Assembly: GCF_002234615.1 (NCBI RefSeq) | Contig: NZ_NMQW01000023.1 | Span: 270,433 to 334,432 of the forward strand | Length of the DNA: 64,000 nucleotides | Source: Paenibacillus rigui | GTDB taxonomy: Bacteria; Bacillota; Bacilli; Paenibacillales; NBRC-103111 | Direction of reading: 5' to 3' | Shown here: piece by piece, positions 1 through 8,134 of the stretch | Layout of the letters: each line of letters begins with the position of its first letter | Position numbering within the stretch: the stretch's first letter is position 1 | The notes under the pieces: generated by a model | Told to the model about the DNA's origin: nothing | Seen by the model: the letters and a program-made list of their open reading frames with translations, nothing else | The model's database searches: none | Position numbers and translations under genes: made by a program

Positions 1-797
1 CTGAACCGTTTTTGAAAAGGAATCCGGCTGCTGATGCGGGGCAAGCCCTTTATGTTTCTGGCTCTGGCCCGCAGCGGCGGCACATCGACAAACCAGTTCA
101 ACACCCGGTACAGGCTGGCTTGGTGGCGAAGCTCCAGCTCGATTAAATAATTCCAGTGCACTGTGAATTTCCGCGGCAGCCGCAGCGCAGCCAAATATAC
201 GAGACTGCCGATGGACAGCAGCAAAAGACCATAGGCAGGCCCCATGCTGAAGAGGGCATAAGCGGCGGTTCCGGCCCAGAGCCAGCGAAGCAAGGACCAG
301 CCCAGGCGTGTCCGGCTTTCCTGCATCTGCTGCTCAGTCCACTTCCCGTACAGAAGCACGGCCTTGAATAGCACCCAGGCCAGCAGCAGAGCAAGGAAGG
401 CTCCCGCACCGGAGCCCGTTACTTTGGCGTAAACCGGCCAAACGGCGAGCCACGCCGCTGTAACGGCAGCGGACTGAAAAACCATCGCTTTGCGCCGCGC
501 CGAACCGATATATGTCATCATGGCCTCCTGCTGCGGGAGCAGGAAGATCGTATCCGCCTCACGCAGGTAGGTGCGTATCCGGCCCAGGGCCAGAAAAGGA
601 AGCATGAAGCCGGCTGCGGCAGGCTTCCATGGAAAGTCCGGCGTCACCCATTGAAGAAACTGCTTATAGCCGATGGAAGCAGCAAAAAAAACGATAAGAG
701 CCGTCATCGCAATGCCTTGAATAGCGTAATGGACATAAGGGCGAATTTCTTTGGCGAAGTGCGCCTGCCTTTGTTCGTATAACCCTTTCCCGGCCAT
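1..797 (-). CDS. ecsB: ABC transporter permease EcsB (3' end outside window)
   Basis: The frame is open from the ATG at 797 to the window edge, giving about 265 residues that begin MAGKGLYEQRQAHFAKEIRPYV. This is the typical EcsB opening: a short cytoplasmic helix followed by many hydrophobic segments (I count at least five before the edge). Full-length EcsB proteins are about 400 residues, so the C-terminal third is missing. The ATG overlaps the TAA of ecsA, indicating translational coupling. EcsB forms the membrane part of the EcsAB exporter, linked in Bacillus to secretion and to processing of membrane and peptide substrates. The substrate cannot be read from sequence. Confidence 0.9.
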   Translation of the reverse strand, partial: MAGKGLYEQRQAHFAKEIRPYVHYAIQGIAMTALIVFFAASIGYKQFLQWVTPDFPWKPAAAGFMLPFLALGRIRTYLREADTIFLLPQQEAMMTYIGSARRKAMVFQSAAVTAAWLAVWPVYAKVTGSGAGAFLALLLAWVLFKAVLLYGKWTEQQMQESRTRLGWSLLRWLWAGTAAYALFSMGPAYGLLLLSIGSLVYLAALRLPRKFTVHWNYLIELELRHQASLYRVLNWFVDVPPLRARARNIKGLPRISSRIPFQKRF

Positions 798-1552
798 TAG
801 CGCTGCACGTCCTTTGTAACCAGGTCGCAGAACACATCGTCGAGGGGTGTGGAGGAAGGCAAGCCTGCTGCAGTGCGCAGATCGGCTACCGTTCCGGATA
901 CGATCAGCTTGCCCTGATGCATGACCAGAAACCGGTCGCAGTACCGTTCAATGGTTGCAAGAATATGGGAGCTGATCAGGATTGAAGCGCCTTCCTTTTT
1001 CACCGTAACCATCAATTCCAGTAAGGACCGCATACTTAGCGGGTCTAAACCAAGGAACGGCTCGTCGATGATGTACAGCTCAGGCTGCACCAGGAATGCG
1101 CACATAATCATCACCTTTTGCCGCATGCCTTTGGATAAATGGGACGCCAATCGCCCGGTAAACGGCTCCATCTGAAATTGCCGAAGCAGGGGCTTCATTC
1201 TCGCCTCGAAGGCAGCCGGATTCAGCCCATAGGCTCTTGCCGCCATCTCGAGATGCTCCTGCACAGTTAACTCCTCGTAAAGTAACGGGCTTTCTGGAAC
1301 ATATGCATAGGTTTGGCGGTAAGCTTGACCTGCCTCCTCTGCCTGTTTGCCCTTTAGGCGGATTTCTCCCTGATGCGGCTGCATCAGTCCGAGAATATGC
1401 TTGATGGTTGTACTTTTCCCTGCTCCGTTCAAACCGATTAAGCCGACCATTTCTCCCGGCTGAACATGAAAATTCAAATCATGCAGCACCGGCTGCTGAC
1501 GGCTGTAGCCGCCTGTGACGTGATGTACTTCCAATATTGGCTGCAAACTCAC
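797..1552 (-). CDS. ecsA: ABC transporter ATP-binding protein EcsA
   Basis: 251 residues, the usual length. Walker A is GLNGAGKST near residue 40, the signature is LSKGMRQKV near 142, Walker B is YIIDEP near 160, and a switch histidine lies in ISSHIL. The gene is first in a leftward operon with ecsB, which starts on its stop codon. EcsA energises the EcsB permease at the cytoplasmic membrane. The KGMRQ signature and the immediate EcsB-like partner separate it from generic ABC-2 ATPases. Confidence 0.93.
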   Translation of the reverse strand: MSLQPILEVHHVTGGYSRQQPVLHDLNFHVQPGEMVGLIGLNGAGKSTTIKHILGLMQPHQGEIRLKGKQAEEAGQAYRQTYAYVPESPLLYEELTVQEHLEMAARAYGLNPAAFEARMKPLLRQFQMEPFTGRLASHLSKGMRQKVMIMCAFLVQPELYIIDEPFLGLDPLSMRSLLELMVTVKKEGASILISSHILATIERYCDRFLVMHQGKLIVSGTVADLRTAAGLPSSTPLDDVFCDLVTKDVQR

Positions 1553-1694
1553 ATGTCACTCCTTTCACAATAGGCTGAAGCTTCTTCCTATTAGACTAAC
1601 GGAAAAAGCCGCTATTTTCCAGCCGGGTCAAGGTAAGACATGCCAAAACAGCGTACCGGTCAAACAGATGGAACGCTGTTTTCATATAAACTGG

Positions 1695-2213
1695 CTAGGA
1701 TTGGCTTTGATTTCCGCCGGTCGTTTCTTTTTTCTGATCTTTGTTTTTGCTCTGATCCTTTTCTTTTTTTTTGTCTTTTTCTTTATGCTGGTCTTTTTGC
1801 TGTCCTTGTCCCTGTTCCTTTCCCTGTTTCGTAGAGCCTTGCCCCGTTTGCTCCTCCTGAGACGTTTTTTTCTCGTTCTGCTGCTTTTGAATTTTATTCA
1901 GCTGCTTTCCGCTTTCGATATCCTGCTCCTGCTTCAACACTTTTTGAAGAACCTTAACACGATCCTGCTGAAGCTTCTTCAGCTGCTTTTTTTCCGCCTG
2001 GCGTATTTTTTCCGCTTGATCGTATTGGCTTTTTTTCAGCTGCTTATACATTTTCATCTGCTGCTGCAATGCAGTATCGATGACTTTATTGTCGCTGTTC
2101 TGCTGCTTTTGACTTTGAGCTTTGGCATTTTTACTCTGCTCCTTGGACTTCCCGCATCCGGTAACGGACAGAAACAGGGCGCTGAATAATAGGAAGAAAA
2201 TCATCTTTCTCAT
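1695..2213 (-). CDS. Lys/Gln-rich low-complexity lipoprotein
   Basis: 172 residues from the ATG at 2213, which has AAAGGAG 11 nt upstream. A longer frame begins at 2273 but adds a segment unlike a signal peptide. The N-terminus MRKMIFFLLFSALFLSVTGC is a lipoprotein signal with lipobox VTGC (Cys20). The rest is almost entirely Lys, Gln, Glu, Asn and Ser: first an amphipathic, probably helical stretch of about 85 residues, then a disordered KDQxKEKDKKK tail. I do not recognise a family. It should be an exported, membrane-anchored, strongly basic protein; binding to anionic wall polymers is possible but is inference. Confidence 0.7.
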   Translation of the reverse strand: MRKMIFFLLFSALFLSVTGCGKSKEQSKNAKAQSQKQQNSDNKVIDTALQQQMKMYKQLKKSQYDQAEKIRQAEKKQLKKLQQDRVKVLQKVLKQEQDIESGKQLNKIQKQQNEKKTSQEEQTGQGSTKQGKEQGQGQQKDQHKEKDKKKEKDQSKNKDQKKETTGGNQSQS

Positions 2214-2287
2214 GTACAATACAGCTCCTTTTCCGGGGATAGCATTAGTTTGTCCTCCAGCTGGAAAAAACATTTATGACAAAATTT

Positions 2288-2316
2288 TTGATTTTTTGTA
2301 TACAAATGAATACAAT
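2288..2316 (+). promoter_or_regulatory. Sigma-A-type promoter
   Basis: TTGATT at 2288-2293 and TACAAT at 2311-2316 are separated by 17 nt in AT-rich sequence. They lie about 50 nt before the small gene at 2365 and yitT. A second -10-like TATAAT starts at 2316. Confidence 0.6.
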
Positions 2317-2364
2317 ATAATATATATAAACTAATTATTTGAAAAAAGGAGCGAAAAGGTATAC

Positions 2365-2607
2365 ATGGCGGAAACATACCGCAAGTCTAAGATTGAGCAT
2401 TATTTGGAGCGTCTGCTTATACGAAAGCAAGGGCTGATCCGTCAGCTGGAGATGGCCGGACTCGAGCAATCCTGTGAGTTTATCCGCGGGCAGCTGTCTG
2501 CTACGGATATGATCATCTGGGAGCTCGCTTCGGAGTTTGATTTCATAAACCTGATCAATGATGGGAGAGATGTCCATGACAGCGAAAGTAGAACAAAAAG
2601 TACTTGA
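2365..2607 (+). CDS. Small helical hypothetical protein
   Basis: 80 residues starting MAETYRKSKIEHYLERLLIR. A good ribosome binding site (AAAAAGGAGCG) sits at 2342. The protein is charged, without Cys or membrane segments, and predicted almost wholly helical. Its last 11 codons overlap the first codons of yitT in another frame, so the two are translationally coupled. I do not recognise the family. The dedicated promoter, ribosome binding site and overlap make it a real gene. Confidence 0.65.
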   Translation: MAETYRKSKIEHYLERLLIRKQGLIRQLEMAGLEQSCEFIRGQLSATDMIIWELASEFDFINLINDGRDVHDSESRTKST

Positions 2608-3478
2608 ACCGCCTACACCACAGCATTCCAGAGCAACCCGCTTAAAGCTGCTCAAGCGCGCCATTTTCTTGCTGCTCGGTTCCAGCTTTGTGTCCATCGG
2701 TCTTGAAATTTTTCTGGTTCCTAACGCAATTATTGACGGCGGTGTCGTCGGGATATCAATTATTTTGTCCCATTTGTCCTCTTGGCCGCTTGGTATTTTC
2801 TTGTTCCTTCTCAACCTGCCCTTCTTCTTCCTCGGCTACAAACAAATCGGTAAAACCTTCGCACTCTCTACCTTGTTCAGCGTTACCTTGATGTCAATCG
2901 GCACAACAATGCTTCACCCGGTCCCGCCGTTAACGATTGATCCTTTGCTTGCAGCCGTGTTCGGAGGCATCATTCTGGGCGTCGGGGTCGGCATGGTTAT
3001 CCGTTCAGGAGGCTCGTTGGATGGAACGGAAATTATCGCGATACTTGTGAACAAAAAATCACCGTTTTCTGTCGGTGAAATCGTCATGTTCTTCAATCTG
3101 TTTATTCTTGGCAGCGCAGGCTTCGTGTTCGGTTGGGACCACGCGATGTATTCTCTGATTGCCTACTATATCGCTTTTAAAATGATTGATATTACAATCG
3201 AAGGCTTCGACGAGTCCAAATCGGTTTGGATTATAAGCGAAAGATACAAAGACGTAGGGGAGGCGATCATTGATCGTTTAGGCCGCGGCGTGACTTATTT
3301 GAACGGGGAAGGCGGATTTACAGGCGGTGAGAAAAAGGTGATCTTCTGCGTCATTACCCGACTGGAAGAAGCCAAAATGAAATCGATCGTCGAGGAATTG
3401 GATCCGACCGCGTTTCTGGCCGTAGGCAATATCCATGATGTGAAGGGAGGACGCTTTAAGAAAAGAGATATTCACTAA
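2576..3478 (+). CDS. YitT family membrane protein (DUF161-DUF2179)
   Basis: 300 residues from the ATG at 2576, which has GGGAGAG 6 nt upstream; the in-frame ATG at 2558 has no such site. After a soluble N-terminus come five or six membrane segments (about residues 28-200) with glycine-rich YitT motifs such as GGIILGVGVGMVIRSGGS. A cytoplasmic DUF2179 domain follows (about 215-295, with GVTYLNGEGGFTGGEKKVIFCV). Members are integral membrane proteins of unclear function, suspected transporters. A strong terminator follows. Confidence 0.9.
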   Translation: MTAKVEQKVLEPPTPQHSRATRLKLLKRAIFLLLGSSFVSIGLEIFLVPNAIIDGGVVGISIILSHLSSWPLGIFLFLLNLPFFFLGYKQIGKTFALSTLFSVTLMSIGTTMLHPVPPLTIDPLLAAVFGGIILGVGVGMVIRSGGSLDGTEIIAILVNKKSPFSVGEIVMFFNLFILGSAGFVFGWDHAMYSLIAYYIAFKMIDITIEGFDESKSVWIISERYKDVGEAIIDRLGRGVTYLNGEGGFTGGEKKVIFCVITRLEEAKMKSIVEELDPTAFLAVGNIHDVKGGRFKKRDIH

Positions 3479-3499
3479 TATTTGCGGCATGTCGACGAA

Positions 3500-3596
3500 A
3501 TCATTACAAGTGCCGCCGGTTCGCCTGTTTTGCAGGACAGACGAATTCTCTTGGGGGGAGCCTTGAGAGGCCGGCGGCTCCTGTAATGATTTTTTT
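3500..3596 (+). terminator. Large-loop intrinsic terminator after yitT
   Basis: Arms at 3500-3519 and 3571-3590 pair over about 17 of 20 positions, with core GCCGCCGG/CCGGCGGC, and are followed by seven T. The loop is unusually long, about 50 nt. Confidence 0.7.
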
Positions 3597-3705
3597 AAAA
3601 TAAGTAAGTCCTTTTCAAAAGTTTATGTAATAAAATATAACACAATTTTTAATTAGAAAAGAGATTTATTACTATAAATGGAATTTTCATCAAGAAATCC
3701 AGCCA

Positions 3706-3752
3706 GAAACACGAATATTTTATAATTTTAAACCTCTTATTATTCGTGTTTC
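3706..3752. repeat. Perfect 12-bp inverted repeat in the 3.5-3.9 kb gap
   Basis: GAAACACGAATA (3706-3717) and TATTCGTGTTTC (3741-3752) are perfect inverted arms around a 23-nt AT-rich centre, about 50 bp upstream of the hemD promoter. Otherwise the roughly 400-nt gap is AT-rich and I see no gene in it. It could be an operator or a weak hairpin. Confidence 0.6.
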
Positions 3753-3798
3753 TCCCGACATATAAGCCTTTTTTATGAAAATTATAAGCAAATTCCTG

Positions 3799-3827
3799 TT
3801 GTAAAATGCGAAAATGTAAGCTATAGT
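3799..3827 (+). promoter_or_regulatory. Promoter of hemD-like gene
   Basis: TTGTAA (3799-3804), a 17-nt spacer, then TATAGT (3822-3827). It lies about 50 nt upstream of the start codon. Confidence 0.6.
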
Positions 3828-3879
3828 ACTGTACATAGAGAAATGTTAGGATAGATGACATTGAAATCGGAGGGATCGG

Positions 3880-4695
3880 ATGAGACGGTTGGAAGGCAAA
3901 CGTATTGCGCTCACAGGACCGCGTAAAGCGGCTGAGCTGAGTGTGATTGTAGAGAAACTTGGAGGCATACCTGTGCTTCGGCCGGCCCAAGGAACAGTGT
4001 CGGTAGAGAAAGAGCAGGTGCAAGCCGAAATTTCCCGTCTGATCGAACAAGGAGCGGATTGGGTGATCCTGACCACATCGGTGGGAACGGACATTTTGTA
4101 TCAAGCTGCGGTAGAGATGGGCGTTGGCGAGGCATTCGTCGAATTGCTGAAGAAGACCAAAATTGCGGCCAGAGGCTATAAAACATTCCGTTATTTAAAA
4201 ACACTCGGGCTCGAAGCGACAGTTAAATCCGAGGATGGCACGACAGTCGGCATATTGAGGGAGATGCAGTCGTGCAGTGTTAGCGGTCAGCGCGTCGCCC
4301 TTCAATTATATGGCGATCATGCGCCCCGCCTCGTCCAGTGGCTGAAGGAGCAGCAGGCGAACTATTACGAGATTCTGCCTTATGAGCATATCCCTCCTGA
4401 TCTGGAAGTGATGGATGCTTTGCTATCCGAAATCGTGGCAGGCAAAGTCGATGCCGTAACCTTCACAAGTACGCCGCAGGTAAGGTATATGATGGGTTAT
4501 GCGCGCAAGCAAGGGCTGGCAGAGGCGCTGCTCAGTGCCTTTCAGCACAAAGTCGTCGCCGTCGCTGTCGGGAAGGTCACGGCAGAGGCACTTCGTGACG
4601 AGGGTGTGGAGCGTGTGGTGACTCCGGAGGAAGAACGGATGGGCAGTATGATCGTCACCTTGGCCCAGTACTATGAGACGGCCGCGGGCGCATAG
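3880..4695 (+). CDS. hemD: Uroporphyrinogen-III synthase family protein
   Basis: 271 residues; GGAGGGAT precedes the ATG. The HemD fold shows in the N-terminal IALTGPRKAAELSVIVEKLGGIPV, the WVILTTSVGTD segment, and the C-terminal DAVTFTSTPQVRYMM and AVGKVTAEALRDEGVE. The family closes hydroxymethylbilane to uroporphyrinogen III in heme, siroheme and B12 synthesis. The gene stands alone, away from hemAXCBL, so it may be a second copy or a divergent relative. Family assignment is firm; the in vivo role is inferred. Confidence 0.85.
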   Translation: MRRLEGKRIALTGPRKAAELSVIVEKLGGIPVLRPAQGTVSVEKEQVQAEISRLIEQGADWVILTTSVGTDILYQAAVEMGVGEAFVELLKKTKIAARGYKTFRYLKTLGLEATVKSEDGTTVGILREMQSCSVSGQRVALQLYGDHAPRLVQWLKEQQANYYEILPYEHIPPDLEVMDALLSEIVAGKVDAVTFTSTPQVRYMMGYARKQGLAEALLSAFQHKVVAVAVGKVTAEALRDEGVERVVTPEEERMGSMIVTLAQYYETAAGA

Positions 4696-4705
4696 AAGTG
4701 AAAAT

Positions 4706-4746
4706 AAGGATGGGTACCCGTTTAACCTGGTGCTCCATCCTTTTTT
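4706..4746 (+). terminator. Intrinsic terminator after hemD
   Basis: AAGGATGG pairs with CCATCCTT, with further GTACC/GGTGC pairing inside, and a run of T to 4746. It separates two convergent genes. Confidence 0.85.
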
Positions 4747-4766
4747 CGTGAAAGCTATGACCTGAT

Positions 4767-6005
4767 TTACTCTTCAAAAGCCTGCAGCACAATGACGGCA
4801 TTGTGTCCGCCGAAACCGAACGAATTGGAAATCCCGGTTCGAAGCTGGGCCTGCCGCGCTTTATTCGGCACATAATCCAGATCGCACTGCGGATCCGGAA
4901 CCTCCTGATTTATCGTTGGCGGGATGATGCCCTCGCGCAAGCTTTTGACTAAAGCGATAGCCTCCACTCCGCCCGCCGCTCCCAGCATATGACCTGTCAT
5001 GGATTTGTTCGCCGTGACAGGAATGCGGTAAGCGTGCTCTCCGAACAACCGCTTGATTGCCATCGTCTCGGAGCGGTCCCCGAGCTCGGTGCTTGTCGCA
5101 TGTGCGCTGATGACATCGACAGCTTCAGGCGGAAGATGCGCCTCTCCAAGCGCGGCTTTCATCGCGAGGTACGCACCGATGCCTTCCGGATGCGTCGCTA
5201 CCATATGATACGCATCGGAGCTGGCCCCGTAGCCCGTCACCTCCGCAAGCACCTTGGCCTCTCTCCGTCGGGCGTGAGAGAGGGATTCGAGAATAACGAT
5301 GCCAGCTCCCTCCGCCATGACAAAACCGTCCCGGCCGGCGTCGAACGGCCGGCTCGCCCCGACAGGATCCTCATTGCGGGTGGAGACGGCTGTCGCGTTG
5401 CCGAAGCTGGCAAGCGAAATTTCCGTCACCGCAGCCTCCGAGCCTCCTGCTATGACGACATCGGCAATCCCTTGGCGAATCAAGCGGAACGCTTCGCCAA
5501 TAGCTGTATTGCCAATGGAGCAAGCGGTTACCGGCGACATGGTTGGGCCGTATGCGCCGTACTTGATGCTGATCATGGCTGCCGCCATGTTGGAGATCAT
5601 CATCGGCACGAGCGTAGGGCTGACGCGTTCCGGTCCGCGCTCGCGAAGCACGGCATCCTGCTCCAGCAGCGTCTGGATGCCGCCGATGCCCGAGCCAACA
5701 TAGACGCCGAGCCGCTCCCGGTCCAGCTTATCAAGCTCAAGTCCCGAGCTCTCCCAAGCCTGCTCTGCAGCAGCCAGCGCATATTGGCAGAACCGGTCCA
5801 TACGGCGCGATTCCTTGCGTCCGAATCGGGCCTCGGCATCGAAGCCGCGCACCATCCCGCCGAATTTAGCCTTGTAGCGCGTTGTATCGAAGTGATCAAG
5901 AAGCGTGATGCCGGACTCTCCCTGCGTCAACCGCTGCCAGAAGGTATCCACATCGTTTCCTAGAGGACTGATTAAGCCCATACCGGTAATAACGACTCTT
6001 TCCAT
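4767..6005 (-). CDS. fabF: Beta-ketoacyl-ACP synthase II
   Basis: 412 residues, the standard length. It carries the KAS II triad: Cys in VTACSIGNTAIG (about 163), His in SAHATSTELGD (about 304) and His in NKSMTGHMLGAAGG (about 339). The C-terminal SNSFGFGGHNAV is also typical. The enzyme condenses malonyl-ACP with acyl-ACP in type II fatty acid elongation. It is monocistronic here, without fabH beside it. A FapR-like operator lies just upstream, linking it to malonyl-CoA-responsive control of lipid synthesis. Confidence 0.95.
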   Translation of the reverse strand: MERVVITGMGLISPLGNDVDTFWQRLTQGESGITLLDHFDTTRYKAKFGGMVRGFDAEARFGRKESRRMDRFCQYALAAAEQAWESSGLELDKLDRERLGVYVGSGIGGIQTLLEQDAVLRERGPERVSPTLVPMMISNMAAAMISIKYGAYGPTMSPVTACSIGNTAIGEAFRLIRQGIADVVIAGGSEAAVTEISLASFGNATAVSTRNEDPVGASRPFDAGRDGFVMAEGAGIVILESLSHARRREAKVLAEVTGYGASSDAYHMVATHPEGIGAYLAMKAALGEAHLPPEAVDVISAHATSTELGDRSETMAIKRLFGEHAYRIPVTANKSMTGHMLGAAGGVEAIALVKSLREGIIPPTINQEVPDPQCDLDYVPNKARQAQLRTGISNSFGFGGHNAVIVLQAFEE

Positions 6006-6035
6006 GTTGCAGCCTCCTCGAATGGCGATTAGAAT

Positions 6036-6064
6036 ATATGACTAGGTACTAAAACTAAGTCATA
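6036..6064 (-). promoter_or_regulatory. FapR-like operator upstream of fabF
   Basis: On the minus strand, TTTTAGTACCTAGTCATA matches the FapR recognition core (TTAGTACCTRGT..). It is embedded in a larger dyad, TATGACT (6037-6043) and AGTCATA (6058-6064). It lies 31-59 nt upstream of the fabF start. A possible -35 TTGTAC lies upstream on the same strand. FapR releases this site when malonyl-CoA is abundant in Bacillus. Confidence 0.75.
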
Positions 6065-6159
6065 CATTTATCTTTCCACATATCTTATCCTAGTACAAGA
6101 TTGTTATTTATTATAGTATAATGACTACTACCTTAAGTGGATAAGGGCGTGATCTGAGT

Positions 6160-7026
6160 ATGAATCGTCAAACGAGGCTGCAAGCTTTATCGGAGTTTCT
6201 AAAAGGGGGGCGGGCCAAGGTGAGCCCGGAATCGGTAGGACTATCCGTCGGTGCCCGCAGGAGAACCCCCGGCTTAAGACGTGAAGAGGTAGCCCAGCTG
6301 GCGGGCGTAAGCCCGACCTGGTACACATGGCTGGAGCAGGGACGGGACATCAAAGTATCGGCCTCGGTATTGGATGCCGTAGCGGCGGTGCTGCAGCTGA
6401 ATGCCGATGAACGGAAATATTTGTATTCCCTTGCACTGGAGGCGGGGCCGGCCGCCAGTCTTCAGCATGAGGAGCAGCCCCAAATCAGCCCCTCCTTGCA
6501 AAAGATATTGCAGGAGCTCAAGGTTTGTCCTACGATCATTTCCGATCGGCGCTGCCAGATCGTCGGTTGGAACGAAGCGGCCTCGCATGTGTTTTTGGAT
6601 TTTGACCGGATCCCTGCATCGGAACGGAACATGATTCGCTTGCTGTTTACAAGAAAGGAATTTCAACGGCTTGCCGTCAATTGGCAGCACTTTGCCAGCG
6701 GCTTTTTGGCGATCTTCCGGGCTTATTACGGCCAGTATGTGGAGGATGAATGGTACGGGCAGTTTTTGGAGGAGATGAGCGGCCTGCATCCCGAGTTTCA
6801 AACGCTTTGGGAGCAGAGCCGGGTCAGCTCTTCTCCCGAGGTGCTGATCGAATTCCGGCATGCGAAGGCCGGCAAAATGCTGTTCCAGCTTACTTCCCTG
6901 CAGGTGCATGGGAGTGCCGATGTGAGGTGCAGCATTTATACCCCTGCACCGGCTTCCACCACGGAAGCCAAGCTGAGGCAGCTGATGGAGCGGCAATCGA
7001 GCCTGAATGGAGACACAGAGGAATAG
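6160..7026 (+). CDS. MmyB-family helix-turn-helix regulator
   Basis: 288 residues. The N-terminal XRE-type helix-turn-helix carries the family phrases RRTPGLRREEVAQLAGVS and WYTWLEQGRDI (residues 28-65). It is followed by the MmyB ligand-binding domain, a PAS-like fold that binds fatty-acyl ligands in characterised members. A perfect -10 TATAAT lies at 6117-6122. It is divergent from fabF, which makes a lipid-related ligand attractive, but that is inference. The regulated genes are unknown. Confidence 0.88.
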   Translation: MNRQTRLQALSEFLKGGRAKVSPESVGLSVGARRRTPGLRREEVAQLAGVSPTWYTWLEQGRDIKVSASVLDAVAAVLQLNADERKYLYSLALEAGPAASLQHEEQPQISPSLQKILQELKVCPTIISDRRCQIVGWNEAASHVFLDFDRIPASERNMIRLLFTRKEFQRLAVNWQHFASGFLAIFRAYYGQYVEDEWYGQFLEEMSGLHPEFQTLWEQSRVSSSPEVLIEFRHAKAGKMLFQLTSLQVHGSADVRCSIYTPAPASTTEAKLRQLMERQSSLNGDTEE

Positions 7027-7105
7027 CGTAGTTTGGTCTAAGTAGAGGGATATGGTATACTTTTCCTGAAAAGTTACCCTATCCTTTTTCTATGCTGGAG
7101 GCCTA

Positions 7106-8134
7106 ATGAATACAATGTCTGTAGTGCAGCTGAGAGATGTGACCAAACGGATCGGCTCCAAAACGATTGTCGATCGCCTGTCCTTCGACGTGCTTCCGGG
7201 GGAAGTGTTCGGTTTTCTGGGACCGAACGGAGCCGGCAAAACAACGACGATCCGGATGATCGTCGGTTTAATGTCGATGACCGAAGGCGAGGTGCGCGTC
7301 AACGGCCTGAGCGTCAAATCGCAATTCGAGCAGGCCATGATGCACGTCGGCGCGATCGTGGAAAATCCGGAATTTTATAAATTTTTAACCGGGTATCAAA
7401 ATTTGCAGCATTTTGCCCGGATGATTCCAGGCATTACAGAGGAGCGACTGAACGAAGTCATTGCTCTCGTGAAGCTGGAGCACCGCATTCATGATAAGGT
7501 GAAAACGTACTCCCTCGGCATGCGTCAGCGGTTAGGTGTCGCACAAGCGATTTTGCACCGTCCGTCTGTGCTTATTCTGGACGAGCCGACCAATGGGCTT
7601 GATCCCGAAGGCATCCGGGAGCTGCGCGATTATTTGCGCCAGCTGACCGTGCATGAGGGGCTTGCCGTTATCGTGTCCAGCCACTTGTTATCCGAGATGG
7701 AGCTGATGTGTGACCGCGTGGCGATTATTCAGAACGGCAAGCTGCTGGACGTGCGTTCTTTCAAGGAAATGCAGGCACAGCAGGACGGTCTGGAAGTGCA
7801 GATTGAAGTAGACCGCGTCGAGGCAGCCCGGGACGTAGCGGCAGAGCTGGCAGGGGATCAGGCCGTGAAGGCTGTGACCACAGCATTCGCTCAGCCGCTT
7901 AGACCGAGGCCGGACGACAGCGACGGGGGAGGCGTCGCCGTTGCCTCTGCTGAAAGCGGCGGGCCCCTGACCGAGGGCATTCTGACGGTAAGATGCAGCG
8001 GCGGGCGGGACGAGATTGCCGAACTGAACAAGCGGCTCGTTACTGCCGGTATCCGGGTATACGGCATTCGGACGCAAAATAAATCTTTGGAGGATCAGTT
8101 CCTGGAAGTAACGAGGGGGAATCAAATTGTCTAG
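7106..8134 (+). CDS. ABC-2 type exporter ATP-binding protein
   Basis: 342 residues. Walker A is GPNGAGKTTTIRMI (about 40), the signature YSLGMRQRLGVAQA (about 136), Walker B VLILDEPTNGLDPEG (about 156), and the switch His is in SSHLL. A C-terminal extension of about 110 residues after the ATPase core includes a Pro/Arg/Asp-rich linker near 270. The architecture resembles bacitracin/lantibiotic-type export ATPases (BcrA, YhcH). Its last 8 bases overlap the permease gene. The substrate is unknown; peptide antibiotics or lipids are typical of the family. Confidence 0.9.
   Translation: MNTMSVVQLRDVTKRIGSKTIVDRLSFDVLPGEVFGFLGPNGAGKTTTIRMIVGLMSMTEGEVRVNGLSVKSQFEQAMMHVGAIVENPEFYKFLTGYQNLQHFARMIPGITEERLNEVIALVKLEHRIHDKVKTYSLGMRQRLGVAQAILHRPSVLILDEPTNGLDPEGIRELRDYLRQLTVHEGLAVIVSSHLLSEMELMCDRVAIIQNGKLLDVRSFKEMQAQQDGLEVQIEVDRVEAARDVAAELAGDQAVKAVTTAFAQPLRPRPDDSDGGGVAVASAESGGPLTEGILTVRCSGGRDEIAELNKRLVTAGIRVYGIRTQNKSLEDQFLEVTRGNQIV

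Noticed and set aside
1668..2189. 173-residue Leu/Phe-rich frame opposite the lipoprotein gene
   Set aside because: A reverse image of Lys/Gln codons; hydrophobicity is an artefact.
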